64,000 nt of DNA from JAWXTK01 sp044433645. Lineage in GTDB: Bacteria > Bacteroidota > Bacteroidia > Bacteroidales > Rikenellaceae. A program made the translations under genes and the position numbers. The stretch is taken from NCBI GenBank assembly GCA_044433645.1, contig JAWXTK010000003.1:1-64000 (forward strand). Direction: 5' to 3'. The notes beneath the pieces are model-generated. The model made no database searches, had not been told where the DNA came from, and worked only from the letters and a program-made list of their open reading frames with translations. Numbering within the stretch: the stretch's first letter is position 1; each line of letters starts with the position of its first letter. Of this stretch, positions 34,080-43,140 are shown in pieces.

Positions 34080-35048
34080 TTAGTGCTCGTCCTCGTAAGT
34101 TATCATTTGTGCTGCCTCTAGTATTCTCTCTATTTCATCTATGCTCATCGAACGCCTAAAGTAGTTTAGAGGATCTACGTGTTCGCCGTTGAAAATCACC
34201 TCGTAATGCAAGTGAGGGCCTGTCGAACGACCTGTGCTGCCAACAAGGCCTATGGTGTCGCCTCGGCTTACTTTTTCTCCTACTTTAACCAAGATTTTAC
34301 TCATGTGAGCATATCTAGTTTTGTAGCCAAAACCATGGTCTATATTTACATGATAACCGTAGGCATAGTATGGGTGAGTATTTTTTGTTACAACTCCGTC
34401 GCCACTAGCGTAAATAGGTGTTCCCGTAGGTGCAGCAAAGTCAGTTCCGTAGTGTTTCATCCAGCGTTTAAGTATGGGGTGAAACCTGCGTCCGTATAGC
34501 CCCAATGAGCCTCTCACAGCGCCACGCTCTATGGGCCAAATTGCAGGCACGGCCGTGGCCATTTTCTCTTTGTCTCTTGATAAGATTTGCAGCTCATCAA
34601 GCGAAAGAGATTGATTGTAGCTAAGGCGTGTTAATAGGTCTAATTCTAACCACGTTTTTTTGATGAGTGGCGAGAACTCATAGCCCATAAATTGCTGGTA
34701 CTTTTCCTCTGGGTAGGGTGTGTAAATTCCCTCGATTTGCAGCGTGTCAATCGCAAAAAGATTTCTGTAAACTTTATGGTCTCTGTGTTTTATTTCTAGC
34801 AAGCTCATTTTGCTGTCCGAGATTTTCTCTTGTAGGATTTGATATTTTAGTGTAAGTTCTTGTTTTTCTAATTGCATCGCCCTTAGTTTTGGGGTGAACA
34901 TAAACACGGCATAAATCAAATTTAGGATGGACGCGATTATCAGCCCTAACAAGATTTTTTTCAAAATTCGGTAGGTTTTTATACGAGTTGGGGCTGAAAT
35001 TACCTCGTATGTAAGCGTCTGTGTATTTAATTTGTATTGTTTTTTCAT
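34080..35048 (-). CDS. M23 (LytM) peptidase, membrane-anchored
   Basis: A 322-residue paralogue of the next gene. One membrane helix about residues 30-52, then coiled coil (LEKQELTLKYQILQEKIS), then a LytM domain with KHYGTDFAAPTGTPIYASG (HxxxD) and HLHYEVIFNGEHVDPLNYF (HxH). All metal ligands are kept, so it is probably active, unlike EnvC/NlpD-type degenerate activators. Divergent from alaS. The pair may form a heteromer through the coiled coils, which is inference. Confidence 0.9.
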   Translation of the reverse strand: MKKQYKLNTQTLTYEVISAPTRIKTYRILKKILLGLIIASILNLIYAVFMFTPKLRAMQLEKQELTLKYQILQEKISDSKMSLLEIKHRDHKVYRNLFAIDTLQIEGIYTPYPEEKYQQFMGYEFSPLIKKTWLELDLLTRLSYNQSLSLDELQILSRDKEKMATAVPAIWPIERGAVRGSLGLYGRRFHPILKRWMKHYGTDFAAPTGTPIYASGDGVVTKNTHPYYAYGYHVNIDHGFGYKTRYAHMSKILVKVGEKVSRGDTIGLVGSTGRSTGPHLHYEVIFNGEHVDPLNYFRRSMSIDEIERILEAAQMITYEDEH

Positions 35049-35149
35049 TTTTTCTAAAAAAACTCGCGTCCTAAGGTGACAAAATTAGAGTAAAATATGT
35101 AATTTTACAACCTCAATTAATAAAAGATAGTAAATTAGTAATTAAATAT

Positions 35150-37774
35150 ATGGAATCTAACAAAATTAGAGAAACTTTCCTAGAGTTTTTCGCTAGTAAA
35201 AAACATGCTATAGTAGCTTCAGCTCCGATGGTTGTAAAAGACGATCCAACGCTTATGTTTACTAACGCAGGGATGAATCAGTTTAAAGATATGTTTCTTG
35301 GAAACTGCGAGATAAAAAACCCTCGCGTGGCTGATACTCAAAAATGTTTGCGCGTGTCGGGTAAACACAACGATTTAGAGGAAGTTGGTCATGACACTTA
35401 TCACCACACTATGTTTGAAATGCTGGGTAACTGGTCTTTTGGCGATTATTTCAAAAAAGAGGCTATCGACTGGGCATGGGAACTTTTGGTTGATGTGTAT
35501 GGCTTGCCTAAAGATAGAATTTATGCTACAATTTTTGAAGGTAACCCTTCTGAGGGTGTGCCACGCGATAATGAGGCCTATGAATACTGGAGCAAATATT
35601 TGCCCGAGGACCATATTATCCTAGGAAACAAAAAAGATAACTTCTGGGAAATGGGCGATACAGGTCCTTGTGGCCCTTGTTCTGAGGTTCACTTCGATCT
35701 TCGTGATGATAAAGAGCGTGCTGAGATAGACGGACGTGAGTTGGTTAATGCATCTCACCACCTAGTCATAGAGATATGGAATCTTGTATTTATGCAATTT
35801 AACCGTAAGGCTAACGGTAGCCTTGAGCCTCTGCCAGCGTCTCATGTTGACACAGGTATGGGTTTTGAGAGATTGTGTATGATACTTCAAGGCAAAAAAA
35901 GTAACTACGACACAGACGTGTTTCAGCCAAATATTAAACGCCTAGCTGCACTAGCAAATAAAACTTATGGCCAGGACGAGAAAGCCGACATCGCTATGCG
36001 TGTTATCTCTGATCACCTTCGTGCCATAGCGTTCTCTATCTCTGACGGTCAGTTGCCTTCTAATGTTAAGGCTGGTTATGTGATACGTCGTATTTTGCGC
36101 CGTGCTGTGCGTTATGGTTACACTTTCCTTGGTTTCACTGAGCCTTTTATTTGCAAATTAGTTGACGGATTGGTTGAGCAAATGGGTGGCCAGTTCCCTG
36201 AGTTGGTTTCTCAAAAAAGTCTTATTATAAGTGTTATCACAGAAGAAGAAAACTCTTTCTTAAAAACTCTTTCTACGGGTATTAACCTACTAGAGAGCGT
36301 GATAGCTAAACAAAGCTCTAAGGGCGAGAAAGTTATCTCGGGCGAGGATGCTTTCTTGCTTTATGATACTTACGGATTCCCTATTGATTTGACTGAGCTT
36401 ATCGCATCAGAGCAAGGTTTTAGCGTTGATTTAGTTGAGTTTGAGACTCAATTACAGGCTCAAAAACAAAGAAGTAGAAACGCTGCTGCCGTTGAGACTG
36501 AGGACTGGGTAGAGGTTATGCCAGTGAAAGAAAGCGTGTTTACAGGTTACGATAATTTGAGCGATAGTATCAAAATCGCACGTTATCGCAAGGTTTCCTC
36601 TAAAAATAAAAGCTATTACCAAGTAGTATTTAATAAAACTCCTTTCTATGCAAATTCAGGGGGTCAAGCTGGTGACACTGGTTTTATCAGCTGTGACGGA
36701 AAAAAATACTTAGTATCTGATACTCAAAAAGAAAATAATCTTTCGGTGCATATCATGCCTTCTTTGCCCGAGACCTTAGATGCTGAGTTCTTAGCTGAGG
36801 TTGATGTAGAAAAACGCAAAGCGTCGGAGTGCAATCACTCTGCAACTCACTTAATGCACGAAGCTTTAAGGGAATTGTTGGGCGAGCATGTTGAGCAAAA
36901 AGGTAGTATGGTAAATTCAGAATACCTGCGTTTTGACTTCTCGCACTTCCAAAAAGTTACCCCTGAGCAAATTCGTGAGGTTGAGCGCAAGGTAAATGCT
37001 AAAATTCGTGCTAACATTTCACTTGAAGAAAATCGTGAGTGTGCAATCGAAGAAGCTAAGACTTTGGGCGCAATGATGCTTTTCGGTGAGAAATATGGCG
37101 ATAAAGTTCGTGTTATTAAATATGGCTCATCGGTTGAGCTTTGTGGTGGTACTCACGTTAGCGCTACGGGTAATATAGGTATGTTCAAAATCTTGTCTGA
37201 GGCTGCTACCTCGGCAGGTGTAAGGCGTATTGAGGCTGTTACGGGTGCTAAGGCAGAGGAGATGATGTATCAATTTGAAGATACACTAATCCAAGTTCAA
37301 GGCATAGTAAGTAGCCCCTCGATAGCTCCAGCAGTTGAAAAATTGTTAGCCGAAAACTCTGAGCTAAACAAACAGTTGGACGAAATGATGCAGGAAAAAA
37401 TCAACCTAGCAGTTGAGAAAATCCAAGCTGAATTAGTTGAAGAAAACGGTGTTGTATTGTGTGTTAGAGAGATTAATCTAGCAGCTGATGCAATTAAAAA
37501 CCTTGCTTTTGCGCTTAAAAAGAAAATTTCAAATCTGGTTTTTGTCGTTGGCTCAAATCTTGGAGGTAAAACAACTTTAAGTATAATGTTGGGCGATGAT
37601 ATTGTAGCTAAGGGAGTTAACGCATCGCAAATAATTAGAACAGCTGCCAAAGAAATCAATGGTGGAGGTGGTGGTCAAGCCTTCTTCGCTACGGCAGGAG
37701 GTAAAAAAGCCGAAGGACTAGATAAAGCAATACTTACGGCTAAAGAGCAAATTTTAGAAATAATAAACCAATAA
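35150..37774 (+). CDS. alaS: Alanine-tRNA ligase
   Basis: An 874-residue class II synthetase with editing. Catalytic domain: FTNAGMNQFKDMFLG, the motif 2 region RVADTQKCLRVSGKHNDLE, and HVDTGMGFERL (motif 3). Editing domain with the zinc motifs HSATHLMHEAL and CGGTHVSATGNIG. C-terminal DHHA1/C-Ala domain with NGGGGGQAFFATAGG. Full length and intact. It is followed 12 bases later by gpmI, with which it is probably co-transcribed. Confidence 0.97.
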   Translation: MESNKIRETFLEFFASKKHAIVASAPMVVKDDPTLMFTNAGMNQFKDMFLGNCEIKNPRVADTQKCLRVSGKHNDLEEVGHDTYHHTMFEMLGNWSFGDYFKKEAIDWAWELLVDVYGLPKDRIYATIFEGNPSEGVPRDNEAYEYWSKYLPEDHIILGNKKDNFWEMGDTGPCGPCSEVHFDLRDDKERAEIDGRELVNASHHLVIEIWNLVFMQFNRKANGSLEPLPASHVDTGMGFERLCMILQGKKSNYDTDVFQPNIKRLAALANKTYGQDEKADIAMRVISDHLRAIAFSISDGQLPSNVKAGYVIRRILRRAVRYGYTFLGFTEPFICKLVDGLVEQMGGQFPELVSQKSLIISVITEEENSFLKTLSTGINLLESVIAKQSSKGEKVISGEDAFLLYDTYGFPIDLTELIASEQGFSVDLVEFETQLQAQKQRSRNAAAVETEDWVEVMPVKESVFTGYDNLSDSIKIARYRKVSSKNKSYYQVVFNKTPFYANSGGQAGDTGFISCDGKKYLVSDTQKENNLSVHIMPSLPETLDAEFLAEVDVEKRKASECNHSATHLMHEALRELLGEHVEQKGSMVNSEYLRFDFSHFQKVTPEQIREVERKVNAKIRANISLEENRECAIEEAKTLGAMMLFGEKYGDKVRVIKYGSSVELCGGTHVSATGNIGMFKILSEAATSAGVRRIEAVTGAKAEEMMYQFEDTLIQVQGIVSSPSIAPAVEKLLAENSELNKQLDEMMQEKINLAVEKIQAELVEENGVVLCVREINLAADAIKNLAFALKKKISNLVFVVGSNLGGKTTLSIMLGDDIVAKGVNASQIIRTAAKEINGGGGGQAFFATAGGKKAEGLDKAILTAKEQILEIINQ

Positions 37775-37786
37775 AAAAATAGAGAG

Positions 37787-39298
37787 ATGTCTAAAAAAGT
37801 TTTATTAATGATCTTAGACGGGTGGGGCATAGGCGATCACTCAAAAGGAGATGTTGTATATTCTGCTAAGCCTGAATTTATCAATAGCCTAGAGGCTAAA
37901 TACCCTACTGCTGAGCTACTTACAAGTGGCGAAAACGTGGGTTTACCTGACGGTCAAATGGGTAATTCAGAGGTTGGTCACCTTAATATAGGTGCAGGTC
38001 GCGTGGTTTTCCAGGATCTTGTGAAAATCAATCGTGCTGCTAAAGATAACTCTATTATGCAAAACCCTGAGGTGGTTGCTGCCTTTGAGTATGCTAAAGA
38101 AAACGGCAAAAAAGTTCACTTCATGGGCTTGGTTTCAAATGGTGGCGTTCACTCATCGCTTGAGCACTTGAAAAAACTTTGTGATATAGCTAAGGCTTAT
38201 GAAATTGAGGACACTTTTGTTCACTGTTTCATGGACGGTCGTGATACAGACCCTCGCTCGGGAGCTGGTTTCTTGGAAGAACTTGAGGCTCACATGGCTA
38301 AATCAACTGGTAAAATTGCATCTGTTATCGGACGTTATTTTGCTATGGATAGAGACAAACGTTGGGATAGGGTTAAGATAGCTTACGATGCTATGGTTAA
38401 TGGTGTTGGTGAACTTTCTAGCGATGTAGTTGCCTCGGTTAAAGCATCTTACGCTAATGAAGTGACTGACGAATTTATCAAACCAATTATAGCTGAGGGT
38501 GTTAATGGTAAAATCTCGGAGGGCGATATGGTTATCTTCTTTAACTACCGTAACGACCGTGCTAAAGAGCTTACTCAGGTGTTGACTCAGGAAGATTTGA
38601 CAGACGAAGGTATGAAAACTTTGCCTTTGTATTTCTGTACTATGACTCCTTATGATGCTAAATTCCAAGGTTTGCATATCTTGTTTGATAAAGATAATGT
38701 ACAAAATACTTTGGGTGAATATGTTGCTAGTCAAGGACTTAAACAACTTCGTATAGCTGAGACAGAGAAATATGCTCACGTAACTTTCTTTATGAACGGA
38801 GGTCGTGAGACTGAGTTTGAGGGTGAAGAGCGTATCCTTGTGCCTTCGCCTAAGGTTGCTACTTATGATTTGCAGCCTGAAATGAGTGCTTACGAGGTTA
38901 AAGATAAATTGGTTGCGGCGCTTAATGAAAATAGATTTGATTTCATCGCCTTGAACTTTGCTAATGGCGATATGGTAGGTCACACAGGTATCTATGATGC
39001 TATCGTTAAGGCTGTTAAGGCTGTTGACGAATGTACTAAAGCCGTTGTCGAAGCTGCTATCGCTAATGATTACGAGGTTATTATTATTGCCGATCACGGT
39101 AATGCAGACAATGCTATTAACGCTGATGATAGTGCAAATACAGCACACTCACTTAATCCTGTGCCTATTATTGTAGTTTCTGATAGAGTTAAGAGTGTTG
39201 AGAGTGGTGTTTTGGCCGATGTCGCACCCACTATTCTTAGTCTTATGAGACTTAAAGTTCCTGATGAGATGACGGGTAAGAATCTTGTTGAGTTGTAA
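37787..39298 (+). CDS. gpmI: 2,3-bisphosphoglycerate-independent phosphoglycerate mutase
   Basis: A 503-residue two-metal (Mn) mutase of glycolysis. The alkaline-phosphatase-like domain has LMILDGWGIGD and the phospho-Ser in GQMGNSEVGHLNIG (Ser61); the inserted transferase domain has HCFMDGRDTDPRSG and GRYFAMDRDKRWDR; metal ligands recur in ANGDMVGHTG and IIIADHGNADN. Length is normal. A perfect terminator directly follows, then a full MITE-like repeat. Confidence 0.96.
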   Translation: MSKKVLLMILDGWGIGDHSKGDVVYSAKPEFINSLEAKYPTAELLTSGENVGLPDGQMGNSEVGHLNIGAGRVVFQDLVKINRAAKDNSIMQNPEVVAAFEYAKENGKKVHFMGLVSNGGVHSSLEHLKKLCDIAKAYEIEDTFVHCFMDGRDTDPRSGAGFLEELEAHMAKSTGKIASVIGRYFAMDRDKRWDRVKIAYDAMVNGVGELSSDVVASVKASYANEVTDEFIKPIIAEGVNGKISEGDMVIFFNYRNDRAKELTQVLTQEDLTDEGMKTLPLYFCTMTPYDAKFQGLHILFDKDNVQNTLGEYVASQGLKQLRIAETEKYAHVTFFMNGGRETEFEGEERILVPSPKVATYDLQPEMSAYEVKDKLVAALNENRFDFIALNFANGDMVGHTGIYDAIVKAVKAVDECTKAVVEAAIANDYEVIIIADHGNADNAINADDSANTAHSLNPVPIIVVSDRVKSVESGVLADVAPTILSLMRLKVPDEMTGKNLVEL

Positions 39299-39334
39299 AA
39301 AAAATCTCGGTGCACTTGCACCGAGATTTTTTTT
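39299..39334 (+). terminator. Terminator after gpmI
   Basis: AAAATCTCGGTGC and GCACCGAGATTTT form a long stem around ACTT; eight T at the end. Confidence 0.92.
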
Positions 39335-39335
39335 A

Positions 39336-39495
39336 AGTTTCTAGAGCCGTTAGTGGTTCATTAGCTCACTGGCGAGCACGCCAGCCGTCTGAGACGTGAA
39401 ACGTTAGTGGGGCACGAAACTCATAAACAGAAAAATGTATGCATTTTTCTTTGTGTGCCTCAAATCTTTAGATTTGTAAGTAATCATCTAAATTA
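39336..39495 (+). repeat. MITE-like mosaic repeat, copy C (near full length)
   Basis: Begins AGTTTCTAGAGCCGTTAGTGG right after the gpmI T-tract. It then has CATTAGCTCAC, the stem TGGCGAGCACGCCA, GCCGTC, GACGTGAAACGTTAGTGG, CACGAAACTCATAAACAG, the hairpin AAAAATG-TAT-GCATTTTT, the hairpin CAAATCT-TT-AGATTTG and GTAAGTAA. Order and spacing match copy E. No reading frame longer than a few dozen codons is present. Confidence 0.82.
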
Positions 39496-39503
39496 CCCCA
39501 AAG

Positions 39504-39530
39504 AAAAAGGGCAGCTAAAAAGCTGCCCTC
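39504..39530 (-). terminator. Terminator for rpsF-rpsR-rplI
   Basis: GGGCAGCT pairs with AGCTGCCC around AAAA; on the minus strand a T-run follows the stem. Confidence 0.88.
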
Positions 39531-39553
39531 TATTATAAGATGTTTTGCAAAGA

Positions 39554-39994
39554 TTACTCAGCTGCAACTACGTCAAATTTAACTGTAGCTTTAACTTCTT
39601 TGTAAACTTTAACTACTGCCTCGAAAGAACCAATAGTTTTAACTGAATCAACTGCAATGTTTTTGCGATCAACTTCAATTCCTTGAGCTGCAAGAGCCTC
39701 AGCAACGTTAGCAGATGTAACAGAACCAAAGATTTTGCCTTCTTCAGCTTTAGCTGAGATAACGATAGCAGCTGCTTCGATTTTTTGAGCCAATGCTTCA
39801 GCGTCAGCAAGAATCTTAGCATCTTTGTGTGCGCGTTGTTTAAGGTTTTCAGCTAGGACTTTCTTTGCAGAAGCTGTAGCTGATTTTGCATATCCTTGTG
39901 GGATTAGGAAATTGTTGGCGTAACCTGGACGTACATCAACGATTTCGTTTACGTATCCAAGATTTTCAACGTCTTTTAATAATATGATTTCCAT
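39554..39994 (-). CDS. rplI: Ribosomal protein bL9
   Basis: A 146-residue large-subunit protein. N-terminal RNA-binding domain MEIILLKDVENLGYVNEIVDVRPGYANNFLIP is diagnostic, followed by a long connecting helix and the C-terminal domain (FGSVTSANVAEALAAQGIEVDR). Last gene of the rpsF-rpsR-rplI operon, the common arrangement in this phylum. Confidence 0.97.
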   Translation of the reverse strand: MEIILLKDVENLGYVNEIVDVRPGYANNFLIPQGYAKSATASAKKVLAENLKQRAHKDAKILADAEALAQKIEAAAIVISAKAEEGKIFGSVTSANVAEALAAQGIEVDRKNIAVDSVKTIGSFEAVVKVYKEVKATVKFDVVAAE

Positions 39995-40013
39995 GTCTTA
40001 ATTTTCTTTAATA

Positions 40014-40283
40014 TTACTTCATTAAGTCGGTTACGAATGGCAAGATTGCAAGGTGACGAGCACGCTTAACAGCCGTTGCTACTTTTTTCTGATATTTTTG
40101 AGAAGTACCAGTTAGACGACGAGGAAGGATTTTACCTTGCTCGTTAAGGAATTTTTTAAGGAATTCTCCGTCTTTGTAATCAACATATTTAATACCTGCT
40201 TTTTTGAAACGGCAGTATTTCTTTTTGCGAACCTCTACTGTAGGTGGGTTCAAATATCTAATTTCAGATTGTGTTTGTGCCAT
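40014..40283 (-). CDS. rpsR: Ribosomal protein bS18
   Basis: An 89-residue small-subunit protein with the family core YKDGEFLKKFLNEQGKILPRRLTGTSQKYQKKV and RARHLAILPFV. The Cys in KKYCRFKKAG is the single N-terminal Cys often kept; no zinc motif. Sits 2 bases after rpsF, and partners with S6 in the 30S platform. Confidence 0.97.
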   Translation of the reverse strand: MAQTQSEIRYLNPPTVEVRKKKYCRFKKAGIKYVDYKDGEFLKKFLNEQGKILPRRLTGTSQKYQKKVATAVKRARHLAILPFVTDLMK

Positions 40284-40285
40284 GA

Positions 40286-40627
40286 TTATTCTTGTTTAGC
40301 GTTTTTGTTTCTACGTTTTTCTGCGTATTCAGTTGCGTATTTGTCTTGTTTGAAAGTAAGGAAACGGATAACGCGCTCGTCACGACGATACATTAGTTCA
40401 AGTTTCTCTACAATTTCGCCAGACTCAGCTGCGAACTCTACAAAGAAATAATAACCGGTGGTCTTCTTTTGAATAGGGTAAGCCAACTTGCGTAGACCCC
40501 ACGCCTCTTCATTTACAATCTGACCCCCGTTCTCGGTGATAACACCGCGGAATTTGCCAATAACCTCTTCTGTCTGAGCCTCAGAAAGAACTGGAGTGGC
40601 GATGAAAACGGTTTCGTAATTGTTCAT
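40286..40627 (-). CDS. rpsF: Ribosomal protein bS6
   Basis: A 113-residue small-subunit protein: MNNYETVFIATPVLSEAQ, the GRKLAYPI-like segment GLRKLAYPIQKKTTGYYFFVEF, and RVIRFLTFKQDKYA. First gene of the operon. Its leader (about 45 bases after the -7 box) shows no obvious S6:S18 binding hairpin to me. Confidence 0.97.
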   Translation of the reverse strand: MNNYETVFIATPVLSEAQTEEVIGKFRGVITENGGQIVNEEAWGLRKLAYPIQKKTTGYYFFVEFAAESGEIVEKLELMYRRDERVIRFLTFKQDKYATEYAEKRRNKNAKQE

Positions 40628-40665
40628 AAATTAATTTTTTATTGTTGTTTGTAAATTTTACGGTG

Positions 40666-40696
40666 CAAAGGTAATAAAATATTTTAAATAAGCAAG
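40666..40696 (-). promoter_or_regulatory. Promoter for rpsF operon
   Basis: Minus-strand TACCTTTG (40666-40673), 19-base spacer, TTG (40693-40695). Confidence 0.75.
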
Positions 40697-40705
40697 TTTT
40701 TTATC

Positions 40706-41851
40706 CTAACTTCTTTCTATAAAAGCAAATATATCTTTCCACATATCTTCGGTTGCGCTTTTTTCGCGCTCTAGAATCTCTGGTTTTGTGATATATTTTT
40801 GTGGGTTGGTGAGTGCATCACTTAGTTTTTGTTTTGCAGCATCAATATCCGTTAGCTCGAGTAGGTTATCAGAAATCTCAAACGAAGATAAAAGTTCATT
40901 ATATTTGTGACTCCATGAGGTGCAAAACGTTGGTACTCTTTGCACTATGCCGCTCACAACTCCGTGATATCTAGACGAAACTAGCAGCTTAGCACCACCT
41001 ATAACATTCTTGATTTGCATGGCTCTAATATTAGATATTATCGGCACATCAAGTCCTGTTCTTTGCTGAACATCAACGCAGATTTTCTTATCGCCAGCTC
41101 CCTCGTGATTAAGCAAAACAACTTTCTCTCCCTTTGCAATTAGGTCTTTAATTAGTTCGCTTATGTAGCCTACATAATCAACCTCTTGTTTGCCAAGGTG
41201 GGTTATCATCTTGCTGTTTATGACAAAAACTATGTAGTCGCCCTTAGTCAAAGCATAGGGCATAGAGTCGAATTTGTGGAGTATGGTGAAGTCGCGTTTA
41301 AAGTCGATTTTTAGTTTCTCGGGCGCAATCTGTTTTAGATAATCTAGTGAGCTAGTCTCGCGCGCATAAACCAATGATACGTGTTTAAGAGCTATTTTTG
41401 CTGTTTTAATAGAATATTTATCGTTGAATGGGCCAAAGGATTGAGGCAGGAATATCATCTTACAATTTTTGCGAAAACTATTGTAGTATCTTCTCATTCT
41501 GCGAGCTGTGGATGCTCTGTGACGCCATTGGTCGCCAAAACGAAAACCTCCGGCATCTATGATAATGTCGATTTTGGAGTTAAGAGTGAAATTTCTTTCT
41601 AACTTTGGCCTTACTAACTTTAATCTTAGTGCTAATTTACATAGGTAGTATATAATTCTAGCTCTTAGTCCTGATACTGCGTAATTAATGCCGTTTTCTG
41701 TGCAAAATTCTTTGCCTGAGCCAAGCACATCTGTTTTATGTGCAAATATCTTGGCATCGGGATATCTTTTCTTAATAACTTCAACAACAGAGCAGAACAT
41801 TAGTTCGGCACCTTTGTTTCCAAATCCTGCTTGGTCTATTAGTATATTCAT
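40706..41851 (-). CDS. Polysaccharide pyruvyl transferase-family protein
   Basis: A 381-residue protein with a two-domain GT-B-like layout. It starts MNILIDQAGFGNKGAELMF (nucleotide-type N-terminal loop) and has IIDAGGFRFGDQW, MIFLPQSFGPFN, and the C-terminal hallmark LLVSSRYHGVVSGIVQRVPTF. Members add pyruvate ketals to polysaccharide sugars, often with PEP, or act in related transfer. It overlaps the upstream FrhB-like gene by 4 bases. No other glycan genes are nearby, so the acceptor is unknown. Confidence 0.87.
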   Translation of the reverse strand: MNILIDQAGFGNKGAELMFCSVVEVIKKRYPDAKIFAHKTDVLGSGKEFCTENGINYAVSGLRARIIYYLCKLALRLKLVRPKLERNFTLNSKIDIIIDAGGFRFGDQWRHRASTARRMRRYYNSFRKNCKMIFLPQSFGPFNDKYSIKTAKIALKHVSLVYARETSSLDYLKQIAPEKLKIDFKRDFTILHKFDSMPYALTKGDYIVFVINSKMITHLGKQEVDYVGYISELIKDLIAKGEKVVLLNHEGAGDKKICVDVQQRTGLDVPIISNIRAMQIKNVIGGAKLLVSSRYHGVVSGIVQRVPTFCTSWSHKYNELLSSFEISDNLLELTDIDAAKQKLSDALTNPQKYITKPEILEREKSATEDMWKDIFAFIERS

Positions 41852-43068
41852 TTTATTAGTTTTTTTATTAATTTTGCGATAAACGATTTACGACGTATCT
41901 TGTCTTGTATGAGTGTAGATATTTGTGAGTATTGAGCCTTTGCGCCCATTCTCAACATGCTGTAACTAGTGTTATATTGCTTATCGTCAGTTGTTTGCGA
42001 GGGTGTATAAGGGTAGTTGATGTACATTTGGTTTTGCATGTTGTAGGCGTTTGTGTAGTTGCTCTCTAGGCCTGCAATATGTTGACTATGAGCTATATCT
42101 GTGAAATTTCCTTCGCTTAACACTAGGCTATCTTTAATTTGAGAGAGTGCCTCACGCGCCTTAGATGTTCTAATAATTATGCTTGATTTGCCCTTTTTTG
42201 AGTGCGTGCCTTTGATGTAGCAATCCCCAAAACTTATGTCGGCCTTGCTGTTTAATTTATCGAAACAATGACGGCATCTATTAAGTTTGAAGTAGGGTTT
42301 TAGTGCCATTCTAACTCTGCGATGTATGATTTTATTCTCGCCATTTTGGGTGATGAGAGTGTGGCCTGGCCAGCCTTTTTTGTATTTTGAGCGAAAATAA
42401 AACTTCTGGTAATCGCCGTAAGTTTCTGTGAAGAAATTATAGATATTGTAGTTTAGTGTATGTTCGCAAAATAGTCCTAAAAATAAAATATTCTCGCACG
42501 AAATTTTGCGTAGTTCGCAGTAACTTTTGATAGAATATATTTGGCATGGAGTAGCCACCACAATAAGAGGTGTAGTGGGATTGGTTTTTAAAAACTCTAA
42601 AATCTTGACAGTTGATACGGATATGTATTTTGATTTTGCAGCCGTAATAATCTCTTGTCTATCGCTAGTTATGGTGTACTCGGCTTGAGTTGAGTCGAAG
42701 TTGTCGTATTTTACTACGGCAGCTTTTTTGTAAAGGCCTCGCCCAAGAAGTTCTAAAATTATTTTGGTTATTACGCCACCACTTGCTCCATTTTTTCTTA
42801 TGCTTTTCTCGCTGCTGTGAGCCACAAAGCAGTCGCTGTAAGTGCCTGTGAATAGGTTTTCTTTGCTAAATGAGGCTAAATCATTGTGATAACTTGGGCA
42901 AACTTTTAGGCACAGACCACAATCAGTGCATTTGTCAGTATCTGATATAGTTGCACGAAAAGAGCCCTCAATGAGCTTTAAGGATATGATATCTCTAGGG
43001 CAAATGCTTGCGCACGCCCCACATGAGACGCATAAATCTTTGTTTATTACTTGAGAAATATTGTTCAT
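41848..43068 (-). CDS. FrhB-like iron-sulfur flavoprotein (coenzyme F420 hydrogenase beta-subunit family)
   Basis: A 406-residue protein. Two ferredoxin-type [4Fe-4S] motifs open it, CVSCGACASICP and CTDCGLCLKVCP, followed by the FrhB/FdhB domain with RKNGASGGVITKIILELL, PCQIYSIKSYC, GLFCEHT and a C-terminal CRHCFDKLNSKADISFGDC. In bacteria without F420 such proteins pair with polysaccharide pyruvyl transferases in capsule and exopolysaccharide loci, probably reducing a sugar-linked group. It has its own promoter whose -33 box touches the adk stop codon. Confidence 0.87.
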   Translation of the reverse strand: MNNISQVINKDLCVSCGACASICPRDIISLKLIEGSFRATISDTDKCTDCGLCLKVCPSYHNDLASFSKENLFTGTYSDCFVAHSSEKSIRKNGASGGVITKIILELLGRGLYKKAAVVKYDNFDSTQAEYTITSDRQEIITAAKSKYISVSTVKILEFLKTNPTTPLIVVATPCQIYSIKSYCELRKISCENILFLGLFCEHTLNYNIYNFFTETYGDYQKFYFRSKYKKGWPGHTLITQNGENKIIHRRVRMALKPYFKLNRCRHCFDKLNSKADISFGDCYIKGTHSKKGKSSIIIRTSKAREALSQIKDSLVLSEGNFTDIAHSQHIAGLESNYTNAYNMQNQMYINYPYTPSQTTDDKQYNTSYSMLRMGAKAQYSQISTLIQDKIRRKSFIAKLIKKLIK

Positions 43069-43109
43069 TTAAGCCCTGCGATATAATATAAAAAGTTGAA
43101 TTTATATCA

Positions 43110-43140
43110 CAAAGATATCATTTTTTATGAGAAAATCAAA
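43110..43140 (-). promoter_or_regulatory. Promoter for the FrhB/pyruvyl-transferase pair
   Basis: Minus-strand TTTG (43137-43140), 19-base spacer, TATCTTTG (43110-43117). Confidence 0.78.

Noticed and set aside
38303..39148. A 281-codon minus-strand open frame
   Set aside because: It lies wholly inside gpmI, which has full motif support; the antisense protein has no recognisable domain.
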